DNA of 64,000 nt from Bacteroidota bacterium (GCA_030147525.1 JASBVF010000001.1:202649-266648); one strand, 5' to 3'. Positions 39,908-47,919 are shown, numbered from the stretch's first letter. Made by a program: numbers and translations. Notes: generated from the letters alone by a model not told the origin.

Positions 39908-40591
39908 TTAGTGTCCGGACTTGCTGCTGCCGGATTTTCCGAAAAAGACGCCAAACTTCACGCCCCCGTCCACAAACGGCAGGTTCCAGCTACCTTCACT
40001 TTCATCACGATCGGAAAACCATTCTCTGATAGGTATTATGTTTTCGGTCAATCCGACTGGCTGGTGTTTAATCGTCAATTTTTTAAAGCCAAAACCTCCA
40101 TAAAACTCAGCAAAAAAATGCCGGGTCAAATACCACTTGATCCCGCCATTCAAAAAAACCACCCAGGCATCTTTTGAAATCCGGGAAGAATCATAACTGT
40201 AATCCACATTGTTGAGGCGTACAAAACCGGGCGCCTTGGTGTACCGCTGAGGAATCGTGAGAAAGCCGGTGGCTATGTAGAACGAGACTTCATCGAGCGG
40301 CTGTGGATACCATCGTAATTCGCCCCGGTACTTCGCGTATTGCCAGTCTATTTTCTCCGAATTCCAATTGTAAGATGCAATTTCATTGAATTGCAATCCA
40401 TACTCGAACTGAAGCCCGATTTGTTTCAACGGTCTGACTTCGGCGGCAAACAAAATCGAACCCGTGTTCGGGTTAAACATGCTGGTAGGCGTGACTTTGA
40501 GTGAAACCCGGTCGTGCGGCTGGAGGGTATTTTGTGAAAAAACGCATTGCGAAGCGAGGAAAAAAACGAGGAGCGGGGCGAAGTTTTTCAT
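39908..40591 (-). CDS. Exported outer-membrane-type protein, paralogue B
   Basis: The 227-residue product from the ATG at 40591 has a signal peptide (MKNFAPLLVFFLASQCVFSQ), nearly the same as that of paralogue A. The strands VSLKVTPTSMFNPNTGSIL, GLQFEYGLQFNE, SFYIATGFLTIP, YLTRHFFAEFYGGFGFKKL and FVDGGVKFGVFFG suit a small outer-membrane barrel. It starts 28 bases beyond the stop codon of the two-domain glycosyltransferase gene. The function is unknown; duplication with divergence is evident from the shared motifs. Confidence 0.75.
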   Translation of the reverse strand: MKNFAPLLVFFLASQCVFSQNTLQPHDRVSLKVTPTSMFNPNTGSILFAAEVRPLKQIGLQFEYGLQFNEIASYNWNSEKIDWQYAKYRGELRWYPQPLDEVSFYIATGFLTIPQRYTKAPGFVRLNNVDYSYDSSRISKDAWVVFLNGGIKWYLTRHFFAEFYGGFGFKKLTIKHQPVGLTENIIPIREWFSDRDESEGSWNLPFVDGGVKFGVFFGKSGSSKSGH

Positions 40592-40619
40592 GTTGGTTAA
40601 TTTTTTTTCTAATTTAAAA

Positions 40620-42614
40620 TTACCTGCCCAATTCCCGAAACCCCTTCCACACAATCTCCAAATCCCGCCAAACGTCGTAGTCCTTCGCATACAAAAAATT
40701 CAGCCGCTGGGTAGTCGGCTCATCAAGTTGGCGGCCGGGGAGAGCGTCGAGAGGAGTGAGTACGCCGGGGCGGATGTTGGGCAATTGGTGAATGGTGATT
40801 GGTGATTGCCCGCCCGGCTGACCCGGCCGGATAGGGTGACTGGCATAACCGACCCAGCTTTTTTTGCCCAAAAATACCTTGAAGATATTTTTCAAAAAAT
40901 CCCCCCTATTTTTCACCAAAAACAAAAGGCCAACGGCCAACAGCAAAAAGCCAACAGCCAATAGCAAATCCAGCACCCGCTTGTTCCGCTGCGCCATCGG
41001 GCTGGCGATGTTGAAACGGATTTCGATGGTGTACAACTCTCCCGCTGTATCCTTCGAACTGCTGCCGATGATGCTGATGCTTTCCTTCGGAACGATTTTG
41101 TAGTCGAGGCCAGGACCGAGGCGGGTCATCCATTGCATGATTTCTTCGGAGCTGACGTCCCGGGAGCAAAAAATTACTTCGTCGATTTTAAAAATCTGAA
41201 CGACCTCGTCGAGGCGGGTGAGGGATGCCAAAACTTGGTGATTGGTGACTGGTGATGGGTGGTTGGGCGAGACAGTACCGATGTAGTTTTTTCTCACCTG
41301 CGCCTGCCCAAGCAGGTTGCGCACCCGCTCGCTTTCCGCCTCCGAGCCAACGATGATGAGGTTGTCTGGGCGAGAGCGGCCAACAGCAAGATTTCCAGTC
41401 CGGAAAAAATGAATGAAAGTCCGAAAAGTCACGAGACTGGTGACCGCCCACACAGCGCCCAGCAGCACGATGGCCCGGCTGGGCCGCAGTTCGAGCGGCA
41501 GGTAACCGTAGATGGCGGACAGTACGACCGTGCCGATCACCAGACCTCGCACCAGCCGCCGCAGGTTGTAACGCTCGTCGTAGCCGCCAGTGAAAAATAC
41601 GGAGCCGAGCCACACGACGATGTAAAGCGGGATGTTGAACCAGACGAAAGTGGGATCGTAGTAGCCGGGATCGTCGTAGTAGTAGCGAGCCCAGAAATAT
41701 TTCAGGCCGATCAGTCCGCCGAAAAGCAGCGCTGCGTCGAGCAGGGGCAGGGCGCTTTTTTTGAAAAAATTCGTGAGCAGCGTCATGCCCGCCCGCAGGT
41801 AAATCGCTCCGTAGATCATGGCGATGTAGAGCCGTGCCTGCCGTCCGGAGAAGTGCTTCCGGGCGAAAATGATCATGGCATTGTAGAAAGTGCGGACGTA
41901 GTTGAGACTGCCTTTTTTGGTGCTTTCGCCTTTGTAGTGAATGATGGTAGTGCCGGCGAAATAGTAATTTTTGTAGCCCGCCTGCACGATTCGGTAGCTC
42001 AGATCGATGTCTTCGCCGTACATGAAAAATGCCTCGTCGAGCAGCCCGATTTTATCCAAAACACTGCGGCGCAGCAGCATGAACGCCCCGGCGAGTACGT
42101 CCACCTCGTGGGTTTCGTCCTTGTCGAGGTAGCCGAGGTGGTAGCGATTAAAAATTTTTGATTTAGGGAAAAGCGTGGACAGCCCGAATGTTTTACAAAA
42201 AGCCACGAATGGCGAGGGAAAGCCCCGCTTGCTTTCGGGCAAAAACTTGCCGCTGCCGTCGATCATTTTCACGCCGAGGCCGCCTGCCTCCGGGTGTGCT
42301 TCCATGAAATCGAGGCAATTTTTGAACGTGTCCTCCCGCACGACGGTGTCGGGGTTGAGCAGCAGGACATATTTTCCGGTGGACTGTCGGATGGCTTGAT
42401 TGTTGGCGACGGCGAAGCCTGTATTTTGCTGATTGGCGATGAGTTTTACTTCGGGAAATTTCTCCCGCACCATTGCCACGGAGTTGTCAACGGAGTTGTT
42501 GTCAACGACAAAAGTTTCCACTTCCAGCCCCGCCGAGGCCTGCCGCACGGACAGCAGGCACTGCTCGAGGAAGTACTGGACGTTGTAGTTGACGATGATG
42601 ATGGAGAGTTGCAT
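40620..42614 (-). CDS. Two-domain protein: GT2 glycosyltransferase fused to a sugar-transferase-like membrane part
   Basis: Residues 1 to about 250 are a GT2 rhamnosyltransferase-like domain (LSIIIVNYNVQYFLEQCL, FVVDNNSVDNSV, YVLLLNPDTVV, FMYGEDIDLSYRI). A membrane region follows (about 270-400), then a Rossmann-like domain (NLIIVGSEAESERVRNLL, EVIFCSRDVSSEEIMQWM) as in polyprenyl glycosylphosphotransferases. The C-terminus starts like a bacterial sugar transferase (MAQRNKRVLDLLLAVG) and keeps IRPG and WRDLEIVWKGF but lacks most catalytic residues. So the second half may be inactive or structural. It contains three 7-bp arrays in frame. The 664-residue protein probably acts in surface polysaccharide synthesis. 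Confidence 0.85.
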   Translation of the reverse strand: MQLSIIIVNYNVQYFLEQCLLSVRQASAGLEVETFVVDNNSVDNSVAMVREKFPEVKLIANQQNTGFAVANNQAIRQSTGKYVLLLNPDTVVREDTFKNCLDFMEAHPEAGGLGVKMIDGSGKFLPESKRGFPSPFVAFCKTFGLSTLFPKSKIFNRYHLGYLDKDETHEVDVLAGAFMLLRRSVLDKIGLLDEAFFMYGEDIDLSYRIVQAGYKNYYFAGTTIIHYKGESTKKGSLNYVRTFYNAMIIFARKHFSGRQARLYIAMIYGAIYLRAGMTLLTNFFKKSALPLLDAALLFGGLIGLKYFWARYYYDDPGYYDPTFVWFNIPLYIVVWLGSVFFTGGYDERYNLRRLVRGLVIGTVVLSAIYGYLPLELRPSRAIVLLGAVWAVTSLVTFRTFIHFFRTGNLAVGRSRPDNLIIVGSEAESERVRNLLGQAQVRKNYIGTVSPNHPSPVTNHQVLASLTRLDEVVQIFKIDEVIFCSRDVSSEEIMQWMTRLGPGLDYKIVPKESISIIGSSSKDTAGELYTIEIRFNIASPMAQRNKRVLDLLLAVGFLLLAVGLLFLVKNRGDFLKNIFKVFLGKKSWVGYASHPIRPGQPGGQSPITIHQLPNIRPGVLTPLDALPGRQLDEPTTQRLNFLYAKDYDVWRDLEIVWKGFRELGR
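40776..40811 (-). repeat. 7-bp array in the glycosyltransferase gene, C-terminal copy
   Basis: Plus-strand ATTGGTG, AATGGTG, ATTGGTG and ATTGCCC (40784-40811) follow GTTGGGCA. The ends GGGCAAT and ATTGCCC are inverted. It is translated in frame as QSPITIHQL, in the divergent tail. Confidence 0.7.
40928..40969 (-). repeat. 7-bp array (6 units) that encodes a membrane helix
   Basis: Plus-strand heptamers GGCCAAC, GGCCAAC, AGCAAAA, AGCCAAC, AGCCAAT and AGCAAAT make 42 bases, translated in frame as a two-fold heptad (LLAVGFLLLAVGLL). The protein's predicted membrane helix is therefore made of the array. The words match those at 19236-19263. Confidence 0.75.
41235..41269 (-). repeat. 7-bp array (5 units) in the glycosyltransferase gene, middle copy
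   Basis: Plus-strand heptamers TTGGTGA, TTGGTGA, CTGGTGA, TGGGTGG and TTGGGCG are translated in frame as SPNHPSPVTNHQ, an apparent insert between two strands of the Rossmann-like domain. Confidence 0.75.
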
Positions 42615-42624
42615 TCAGTGAGTG

Positions 42625-43056
42625 TTAGGCTTTTTCGATTCCTTCCAAAAATTCCTGCAATGAAAGAATCTTCTTATAGCCTTTTTTACGAAGACCAGCA
42701 ACCAACACCTCGTCCTTTGAGACTAATTCAATATCAAACTCAATGGAAAGAGCAACGTAAGCCGTGTCCTTTTCATCGATGTCTTTGCAATATCGAAAAG
42801 CTTCTACATAGCTGGCAGTAGAAATGAGAAAATTCGGTACGACAATTAAATTGGAAAAGAGTCGAAGTGTAAAAACCCTTAAGGCTTCAGGAGCAAGCTT
42901 CGTTTTGTTTAACAGTAAAAGCTGATATTGTTGGATTTCATCCAGGGTGAAATCTGGAACATAAAATGTATTGGCGGCAAATGCCTGAATGTAGATTTCT
43001 CTGCCACTAATAACAGCAGAAAATATAGCATTTGCATCCACAACATAAGACCTCAT
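42625..43056 (-). CDS. VapC-like PIN-domain toxin
   Basis: The 143-residue protein shows a PIN fold: SYVVDANAIFSAVI with the first catalytic Asp, a middle FTLDEIQQYQ, and DIDEKDTAYVALSIEFD with the second acidic pair. The last part, VSKDEVLVAGLRKKGYKKIL, has the final Asp and a lysine-rich turn. It would cut RNA when free of its partner. It overlaps the upstream small gene (43053-43286) by four bases, an ATGA-type junction, as in toxin-antitoxin operons. Length is normal for VapC. The module sits between the glycosyltransferase and recR, with AT-richer codon use, which suggests horizontal acquisition. Confidence 0.8.
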   Translation of the reverse strand: MRSYVVDANAIFSAVISGREIYIQAFAANTFYVPDFTLDEIQQYQLLLLNKTKLAPEALRVFTLRLFSNLIVVPNFLISTASYVEAFRYCKDIDEKDTAYVALSIEFDIELVSKDEVLVAGLRKKGYKKILSLQEFLEGIEKA

Positions 43057-43286
43057 GGAAGGATATCTTTAAGTTTTTCAGACTTGAAGTTATCCCATGC
43101 CTTTTGCCTGGCCTCTCGCCAAAGCTCGTCGTTGTCTATCCCGGCTTCGTTTACAGCGGATTGGATTTTTTTTGCAGACAAAACCAGGCGTTCCCATTCT
43201 AAAAAACGCATCAATCTTTTCTGGATAGCCTCCAGTCCATATGCTTTTATGATATCGTCGCTGATTTGCAAATTAACGGTCGTCAT
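43053..43286 (-). CDS. Antitoxin partner of the PIN toxin
   Basis: The 77-residue protein (from the ATG at 43286; residues before it look non-coding) begins MTTVNLQISDDIIKAYGLEA. It continues with a helical part, IQKRLMRFLEWERLVLSAKKIQ and WREARQKAWDNFKSEKLKDIL. The start fits a small ribbon-helix-helix or VapB-like DNA-binding unit (a strand, then helices), and the tail could wrap the toxin. I do not see a named family with certainty. The stop overlaps the toxin start by four bases. Identity as antitoxin rests mainly on this coupling. Confidence 0.7.
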   Translation of the reverse strand: MTTVNLQISDDIIKAYGLEAIQKRLMRFLEWERLVLSAKKIQSAVNEAGIDNDELWREARQKAWDNFKSEKLKDILP

Positions 43287-43368
43287 GTTTTTTATCTTTT
43301 TCCACAAATTTACAGGAAAACAATTTATAGTAATGCCATCGTTCCGTTTGCGATAAAATGAAGAGATA

Positions 43369-43983
43369 TTAATCGTTACTCAATTTATACGGCACCCTCG
43401 CCACAATACTCCTCCCCAACGTCACCTCATCCGCGTATTCTAACTCACCGCCAAAACTCACGCCACGGGCAATCGAACTCACGTTCACACCCGTGTCCTT
43501 CAGTTTTTTCGTAATGTAAAACATCGTCGTGTCGCCCTCGATGGTGGGTGAAATGGCCAGGATGATTTCCTTGATTTCACCTTCGGAAACCCGTTGCATC
43601 AGCGAGTCGATCGTCAGTTCGCCAGGGCCGATGCCTTCCAGCGGGTTGATGAGGCCGCCGAGTACGTGGTAGAGCCCCCGGAACTGCGCCGTGTCTTCAA
43701 TTGCCATCACGTCCCGGATGCTTTCGACGACGCAAACGAGGGAGCGGTCCCGGCGCTTGTCGGCGCAGACGTTGCAGATGGCCTCGTCGCTGAGGTTGTG
43801 GCAGATAGTACAGTGCTGAATGTTGCGCCGCATGTTGAGGATGGCTTCCGTGAATTGCTCCGTATTTTCCGCTTCCTTGCCGACGAGGTGGAGCGTGAGA
43901 CGAAGCGCCGTTTTCCGGCCAATACCGGGCAGACTGGCAAACGCCTCGACGGCTTGTTCTATCAATTTTGATGAAAAATTCAT
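43369..43983 (-). CDS. recR: Recombination protein RecR
   Basis: The 204-residue protein matches RecR: a helix-hairpin-helix (FASLPGIGRKTALRLTLHL), a C4 zinc finger (CTICHNLSDEAICNVC), and a Toprim domain (LVCVVESIRDVMAIEDT, GLYHVLGGLINPLEGIGPGEL, EIILAISPTIEGDTT). The C-terminal Walker-B-like end has VSSIARGVSFGGELEYADEVTLGRSI. It loads RecA on gapped DNA with RecF and RecO. It lies downstream of a gap shared with the divergent pyruvate dehydrogenase gene. Confidence 0.97.
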   Translation of the reverse strand: MNFSSKLIEQAVEAFASLPGIGRKTALRLTLHLVGKEAENTEQFTEAILNMRRNIQHCTICHNLSDEAICNVCADKRRDRSLVCVVESIRDVMAIEDTAQFRGLYHVLGGLINPLEGIGPGELTIDSLMQRVSEGEIKEIILAISPTIEGDTTMFYITKKLKDTGVNVSSIARGVSFGGELEYADEVTLGRSIVARVPYKLSND

Positions 43984-44083
43984 GTGCTGGGTACTTCCGT
44001 TAATCGTAGTTTTTCAAAACCAAGCTACCGCTACTTTGTTTGGCTTGATTAAATTTGCGCCGCCTTACCGGATAAAATCAGGT

Positions 44084-44091
44084 TACATTTG
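44084..44091 (+). promoter_or_regulatory. -7 promoter element upstream of the E2 gene
   Basis: TACATTTG fits TAnnTTTG. It is in the divergent gap between recR and the dihydrolipoamide acetyltransferase gene and would give a leader of about 165 bases. A TTTG at 44054-44057 is five or more bases too far away for a standard -33. Confidence 0.45.
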
Positions 44092-44265
44092 CGACGTTTC
44101 TTTTGAAAAAGCGAAATTATTGCATTTTTGCGAAGTTAAGCTTTGTTGCCTGTTGTTCGTTGCCCGCTTCTTCGAATTCATTTCGGATTAATTTTCCTGC
44201 GGGTTTTGAAATGGACACCGGCAATGCGGAAATTTACATCGAACAACTTACAATAAAAATCAACA

Positions 44266-45570
44266 ATGGCAGAAGTAATACGCATGCCCCGCATGAGCGA
44301 CACCATGGAAGAGGGCAATATCGTTGCATGGCACAAAAACGAAGGCGACAAAGTCGAGCCGGGCGATCTCCTCGCTGAGATCGAAACCGACAAAGCCACG
44401 ATGGACTTCGAAAGCCTTTGGGAAGGTCATCTCCTCCATATTGCTGTGAAAGAAGGCACTGTTCCCGTCGAGGGCGTCATCGCCGTCATCGGTAAAAAAG
44501 GCGAAGACTGGAAAGCAGCGCTTGAAGGGGAAGAAGATAACAGTGAAAAAGCTACCTCCAACGGCCACGCGAAAGAAGAATCCTCCTCGAAAAAACAGGA
44601 AGAACCTGCCATGGCAGAGTCTTCGTCCGGCTCCGGCGGTGCAGCCAGTGATTCCTCAAGCAGCGAGGGCCGGGTGAAAGCCTCCCCGCTGGCAAAGAGC
44701 ATTGCGAAGGAAGCCGGCATCGACATCGCAGCCGTGCAAGGCTCCGGAGACGGCGGCCGCATCGTGAAAAAAGACGTGGAAGCCTTCATCGAAAAGAAAC
44801 CGGAAGCACCAGCTCCGGCTGCTCCTGCTGCTGCTCCGGCAGCACCCGCTCCGCCGCCCATGCCGGTCTTCGCCGTTGGGGCAGAGGATGCTCACGAGGA
44901 CAAGCCCGTCAGCCAGATGCGCAAGACCATTGCCCGCCGCCTGAGCGAAAGCAAATTCACGGCGCCGCACTTCTACCTCACCATGGAAATCAACATGGAC
45001 AAGGTCGTCGAGCTTCGCAAACAACTGAACGAGGTGGCAGCTCCCACGAAAATTTCCTTCAACGACCTCGTCGTTAAGGCTGCAGCCGTGGCTTTGCGCA
45101 AGCACCCGGCCGTCAACTCCTCCTGGCTGGGCGATAAGATCCGCTACAACAAGCAGGTGAATATCGGCGTGGCTGTTGCTGTGGAAGATGGTCTGCTCGT
45201 GCCTGTCATCCGTCATTCGGACATGAAAACGCTGTCGCAGATCAACTACGAGGTGAAAGTTTTCGCTGAAAAAGCCCGCAACAAAAAATTGCAGCCGGAT
45301 GAAATGAGCGGTAATACCTTCACCATTTCGAACCTCGGCATGTTCGGCATCGAAGAGTTCACCGGCATCATCAATCCGCCGGATGCCTGCATCATGGCCG
45401 TGGGCGCCATCATCGAAAAACCGGTGGTGAAAGACGGACAGATTGTGCCCGCCAACATCATGAAAGTGACGCTCTCCTGCGATCACCGGGTGGTAGACGG
45501 CGCAACGGGGTCTGAATTTTTACAAACATTCAAAGCCATCCTGGAAGAGCCGGTACGCCTGCTGGTTTGA
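44266..45570 (+). CDS. pdhC: Pyruvate dehydrogenase E2, dihydrolipoamide acetyltransferase
   Basis: The 434-residue protein has one lipoyl domain (IRMPRMSDTMEEGNIVAW; lipoylated Lys45 in EIETDKATMDF). Next come a Ser/Glu-rich linker, the peripheral subunit-binding domain (VKASPLAKSIAKEAGIDIAAVQ), and a Pro/Ala linker. The catalytic domain (SQMRKTIARRLSESKFTAPHF) ends with active site DHRVVDGATG. It transfers the acetyl group to CoA in the pyruvate dehydrogenase complex. The E1 and E3 genes are not adjacent, so this subunit is encoded separately from the rest of the complex. A terminator follows. Confidence 0.95.
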   Translation: MAEVIRMPRMSDTMEEGNIVAWHKNEGDKVEPGDLLAEIETDKATMDFESLWEGHLLHIAVKEGTVPVEGVIAVIGKKGEDWKAALEGEEDNSEKATSNGHAKEESSSKKQEEPAMAESSSGSGGAASDSSSSEGRVKASPLAKSIAKEAGIDIAAVQGSGDGGRIVKKDVEAFIEKKPEAPAPAAPAAAPAAPAPPPMPVFAVGAEDAHEDKPVSQMRKTIARRLSESKFTAPHFYLTMEINMDKVVELRKQLNEVAAPTKISFNDLVVKAAAVALRKHPAVNSSWLGDKIRYNKQVNIGVAVAVEDGLLVPVIRHSDMKTLSQINYEVKVFAEKARNKKLQPDEMSGNTFTISNLGMFGIEEFTGIINPPDACIMAVGAIIEKPVVKDGQIVPANIMKVTLSCDHRVVDGATGSEFLQTFKAILEEPVRLLV

Positions 45571-45601
45571 CCTGGATTTTTTGACTGAAATAAAACTACG
45601 G

Positions 45602-45634
45602 AAGCCGGGAAGCGTTTGCTTTCCGGCTTTTCTC
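45602..45634 (+). terminator. Terminator of the E2 gene
   Basis: AAGCCGGGAA (45602-45611) pairs with TTTCCGGCTT (45620-45629) with one G-U and is followed by TTCTC. The next base starts the inverted repeat at 45635. Confidence 0.7.
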
Positions 45635-45702
45635 GTAGCCCGGAATTCCAATTCCGGGTGTATAATTTCTCAATCACACCCGGAATTGGAATTCCGGGCT
45701 AC
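45635..45702. repeat. Perfect 27-bp inverted repeat with 14-nt spacer
   Basis: Arms 45635-45661 and 45676-45702 match fully around spacer 45662-45675. Each arm is itself almost palindromic, GGAATTCC being embedded, so the DNA could fold two ways (cruciform). It begins next to the E2 terminator and ends five bases before the CoA-binding gene. Arm and spacer lengths resemble those at 22085-22160. Confidence 0.9.
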
Positions 45703-45707
45703 ATTTT

Positions 45708-46067
45708 ATGAAAAAAACACTCGTACTCGGCGCATCACCCAATCCGGCACGCTATTCTTACCTGGCAGTCAGCAGCCTGAAAAAGCACGGCCATGAAATC
45801 GTCGCCCTCGGCGTGAAGGAGGGAAAAATCGACGGTATTCCCATTGTGAAAGGTATGCCCGAGCTTGAAGAAATCGATACTATCACGCTTTACATCAACC
45901 CTTTCCGGCAGGAAGAATACTACGACTACCTTCTCGACCTAAAACCCCGGCGCATGATTTTTAACCCCGGTACGGAAAATTACGCCTTCATGCACCGGGC
46001 CAAGCTGGAAGGTGTGGAAGTGCTCGCCGCTTGCACCCTCGTCATGCTTTCGACGGGGCAGTATTGA
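45708..46067 (+). CDS. CoA-binding domain protein
   Basis: The 119-residue protein is a single Rossmann-like CoA-binding domain of the YccU type: TLVLGASPNPARYSYLAVSSL, HEIVALGVKEGKIDGIPIV, DTITLYINPFRQEEYYDYLLDL, MIFNPGTEN, LEGVEVLAACTLVMLSTGQY. It is cytoplasmic and of unknown cellular role; it probably senses or binds acyl-CoA. The gene starts five bases after the perfect inverted repeat and is followed 42 bases later by the MutS-like gene. Confidence 0.9.
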   Translation: MKKTLVLGASPNPARYSYLAVSSLKKHGHEIVALGVKEGKIDGIPIVKGMPELEEIDTITLYINPFRQEEYYDYLLDLKPRRMIFNPGTENYAFMHRAKLEGVEVLAACTLVMLSTGQY

Positions 46068-46109
46068 TGAAAATTCTGTTTCTTTGCCCCCGATTTTTGA
46101 CCAACTTCC

Positions 46110-47915
46110 ATGCAAAACCTTACCGATCAATACCACCAACGACAAGCTCGTTTCACCAAAGAAGCCACAGCACTACGAAAGCGTTACGATCGTATTTCAC
46201 TGTTACGACTGCTGATTTTTTTCGCTTCAGCAGCAGTCATGGTTTTTCTGTTCAGTGTCCACTGGGCGGTAGCTTTGGGGTTCTTTTTTGTGTTTGTTGG
46301 TGGCTTCTACCGGCTAATGGTCTGGCACCAGGCAATGCTTGACAGGGCCAAACATCTGGAGCGGCTTGCCTCCATCAACCAAGAGGAGGCTGCTGCACTC
46401 AACTACGAATTCGAGCGCTTCCCTGACGGCGCTGCATACCTGAAACCTGAACACCCCTACGCCCTTGACCTCGATATTTTCGGGCCGTTTTCATTTTTTC
46501 AATTTTGCTGCCGTGCAACTTCCGTCATTGGTCAGCAGCGACTGGCAGAGTACCTTTCGAAGCCTGCGGAAGTTTCTGAGATTGAAGCCCGGCAGGAAGC
46601 CATCAGCGAACTCTCGCCCCGGCTCGATTGGCGGCAGGATTTTCAGGCCATTGGCAGCGGAATAAAAGACAGCCCCAGGCACCTGAAAATGTTGCGTGAC
46701 TGGTTGAGCGACGAGGACGTTGTGCGAGGAAACCGGGGGCTGGTAGCCGCCCTGCATATCGCTCCGTGGTGGTTTTTGGCAGTCATGCTGATCTGGTATT
46801 TTTTCATTCCATGGCAAATCATGATTTTGCTGCTCCTCCCTCCGGCGCTGATTTTGAAAAAAACAACTGAACGGGTTAACCGCACCCACCTCCGCACAAC
46901 TTACGCTGGGGAAATGCTCGAGCAGTATGCTCAACTTTTGCAGCACATCGAGTCGCAGAATTTTTCATCGGAAAAACTGGCGGCGCTGAAACAGCCGCTG
47001 CTGCCTGCCGGATTGCCTGCTTCCGCCCACATCCGGCGGCTGGCGTACATCATCCGGCAGCTCAACGTGCGGTATAATTTTTTCGCCATTTTCCTGAATA
47101 TCATCACGTTGTGGGACTTGCGGTGGGTGTACCAATTGGAAAAATGGAAAGCCCGCCTGCACGATCAGCTGCCCGTTTGGTTTGAAACTTTGAGTGAGTT
47201 CGAAGCCCTGGCCAGCCTCGCCAACCTGCATTTCAACAACCCCGATTGGACGTTCCCGGAACTTCGGGAAAGCGGCAGCCTCGAAGCCGTTGCCCTCGGC
47301 CACCCGCTCATTTCACCCAAAAAACGCATCGCCAACAACCTCGCCATGCCTACCCGTGGCCACCTCAAACTCATCACCGGCTCTAACATGGCGGGCAAAA
47401 GTACCTTCCTCCGCACCGTGGGGCTGAACATCGTGCTGGCGCAGGCCGGGGCGCCCGTTTGCGCTGAAAAACTGGTACTGCCCCCGCTCCAGGTTTTCAC
47501 CAGCATGCGGACCCGCGACGACCTGCACGAGAGTACCTCCTCGTTTTACGCCGAACTCAAGCGGCTCAAGGTCATCATCGAGGCGGTGGACGCTGCGAAA
47601 AATCCGCAGGACAGCCAACTTTCCGTCTTTTTTCTGTTGGATGAAATTCTGAAAGGCACCAACTCCGTGGACCGCCACACCGGTTCGGCGGCGCTCATCC
47701 GCCAGCTTATCCGGCTGCGGGGCGGCGGACTCATCGCCACCCACGATCTCGAACTGGGCAGGCTGGAAGCCGAGGCCGGCGGCTCGGTCGAGAACCTCTG
47801 CATGGAGGTGGAGGTGAAAAACGGCTCGCTGTTTTTTGACTACAAAATCAAAAAAGGCGTCAGCCAGAGTTTCAACGCCACCTTGCTCATGCAGCAGATG
47901 GGGATCGACGTGTGA
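46110..47915 (+). CDS. Membrane-anchored MutS-like ATPase
   Basis: The 601-residue protein lacks the MutS mismatch-recognition domain (no GxFYE). It starts with a coiled coil and two transmembrane helices (LLRLLIFFASAAVMVFLFSV and ALGFFFVFVGGFYRLMVW). A lever/core part follows (about 100-210). A second hydrophobic pair is at about 210-250 (APWWFLAVMLIWYFFIPW, IMILLLLPPALIL). The MutS domain V ATPase carries Walker A GSNMAGKST (424-432), TSMRTRDDLHESTSSFYAEL, Walker B FFLLDEILKGTNSVDR, and GGGLIATHDLELG. ATPase activity is likely. It may act in DNA or membrane-linked repair; that is inference. It is a stable Bacteroidota type. Confidence 0.88.
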   Translation: MQNLTDQYHQRQARFTKEATALRKRYDRISLLRLLIFFASAAVMVFLFSVHWAVALGFFFVFVGGFYRLMVWHQAMLDRAKHLERLASINQEEAAALNYEFERFPDGAAYLKPEHPYALDLDIFGPFSFFQFCCRATSVIGQQRLAEYLSKPAEVSEIEARQEAISELSPRLDWRQDFQAIGSGIKDSPRHLKMLRDWLSDEDVVRGNRGLVAALHIAPWWFLAVMLIWYFFIPWQIMILLLLPPALILKKTTERVNRTHLRTTYAGEMLEQYAQLLQHIESQNFSSEKLAALKQPLLPAGLPASAHIRRLAYIIRQLNVRYNFFAIFLNIITLWDLRWVYQLEKWKARLHDQLPVWFETLSEFEALASLANLHFNNPDWTFPELRESGSLEAVALGHPLISPKKRIANNLAMPTRGHLKLITGSNMAGKSTFLRTVGLNIVLAQAGAPVCAEKLVLPPLQVFTSMRTRDDLHESTSSFYAELKRLKVIIEAVDAAKNPQDSQLSVFFLLDEILKGTNSVDRHTGSAALIRQLIRLRGGGLIATHDLELGRLEAEAGGSVENLCMEVEVKNGSLFFDYKIKKGVSQSFNATLLMQQMGIDV

Positions 47916-47919
47916 AAAA

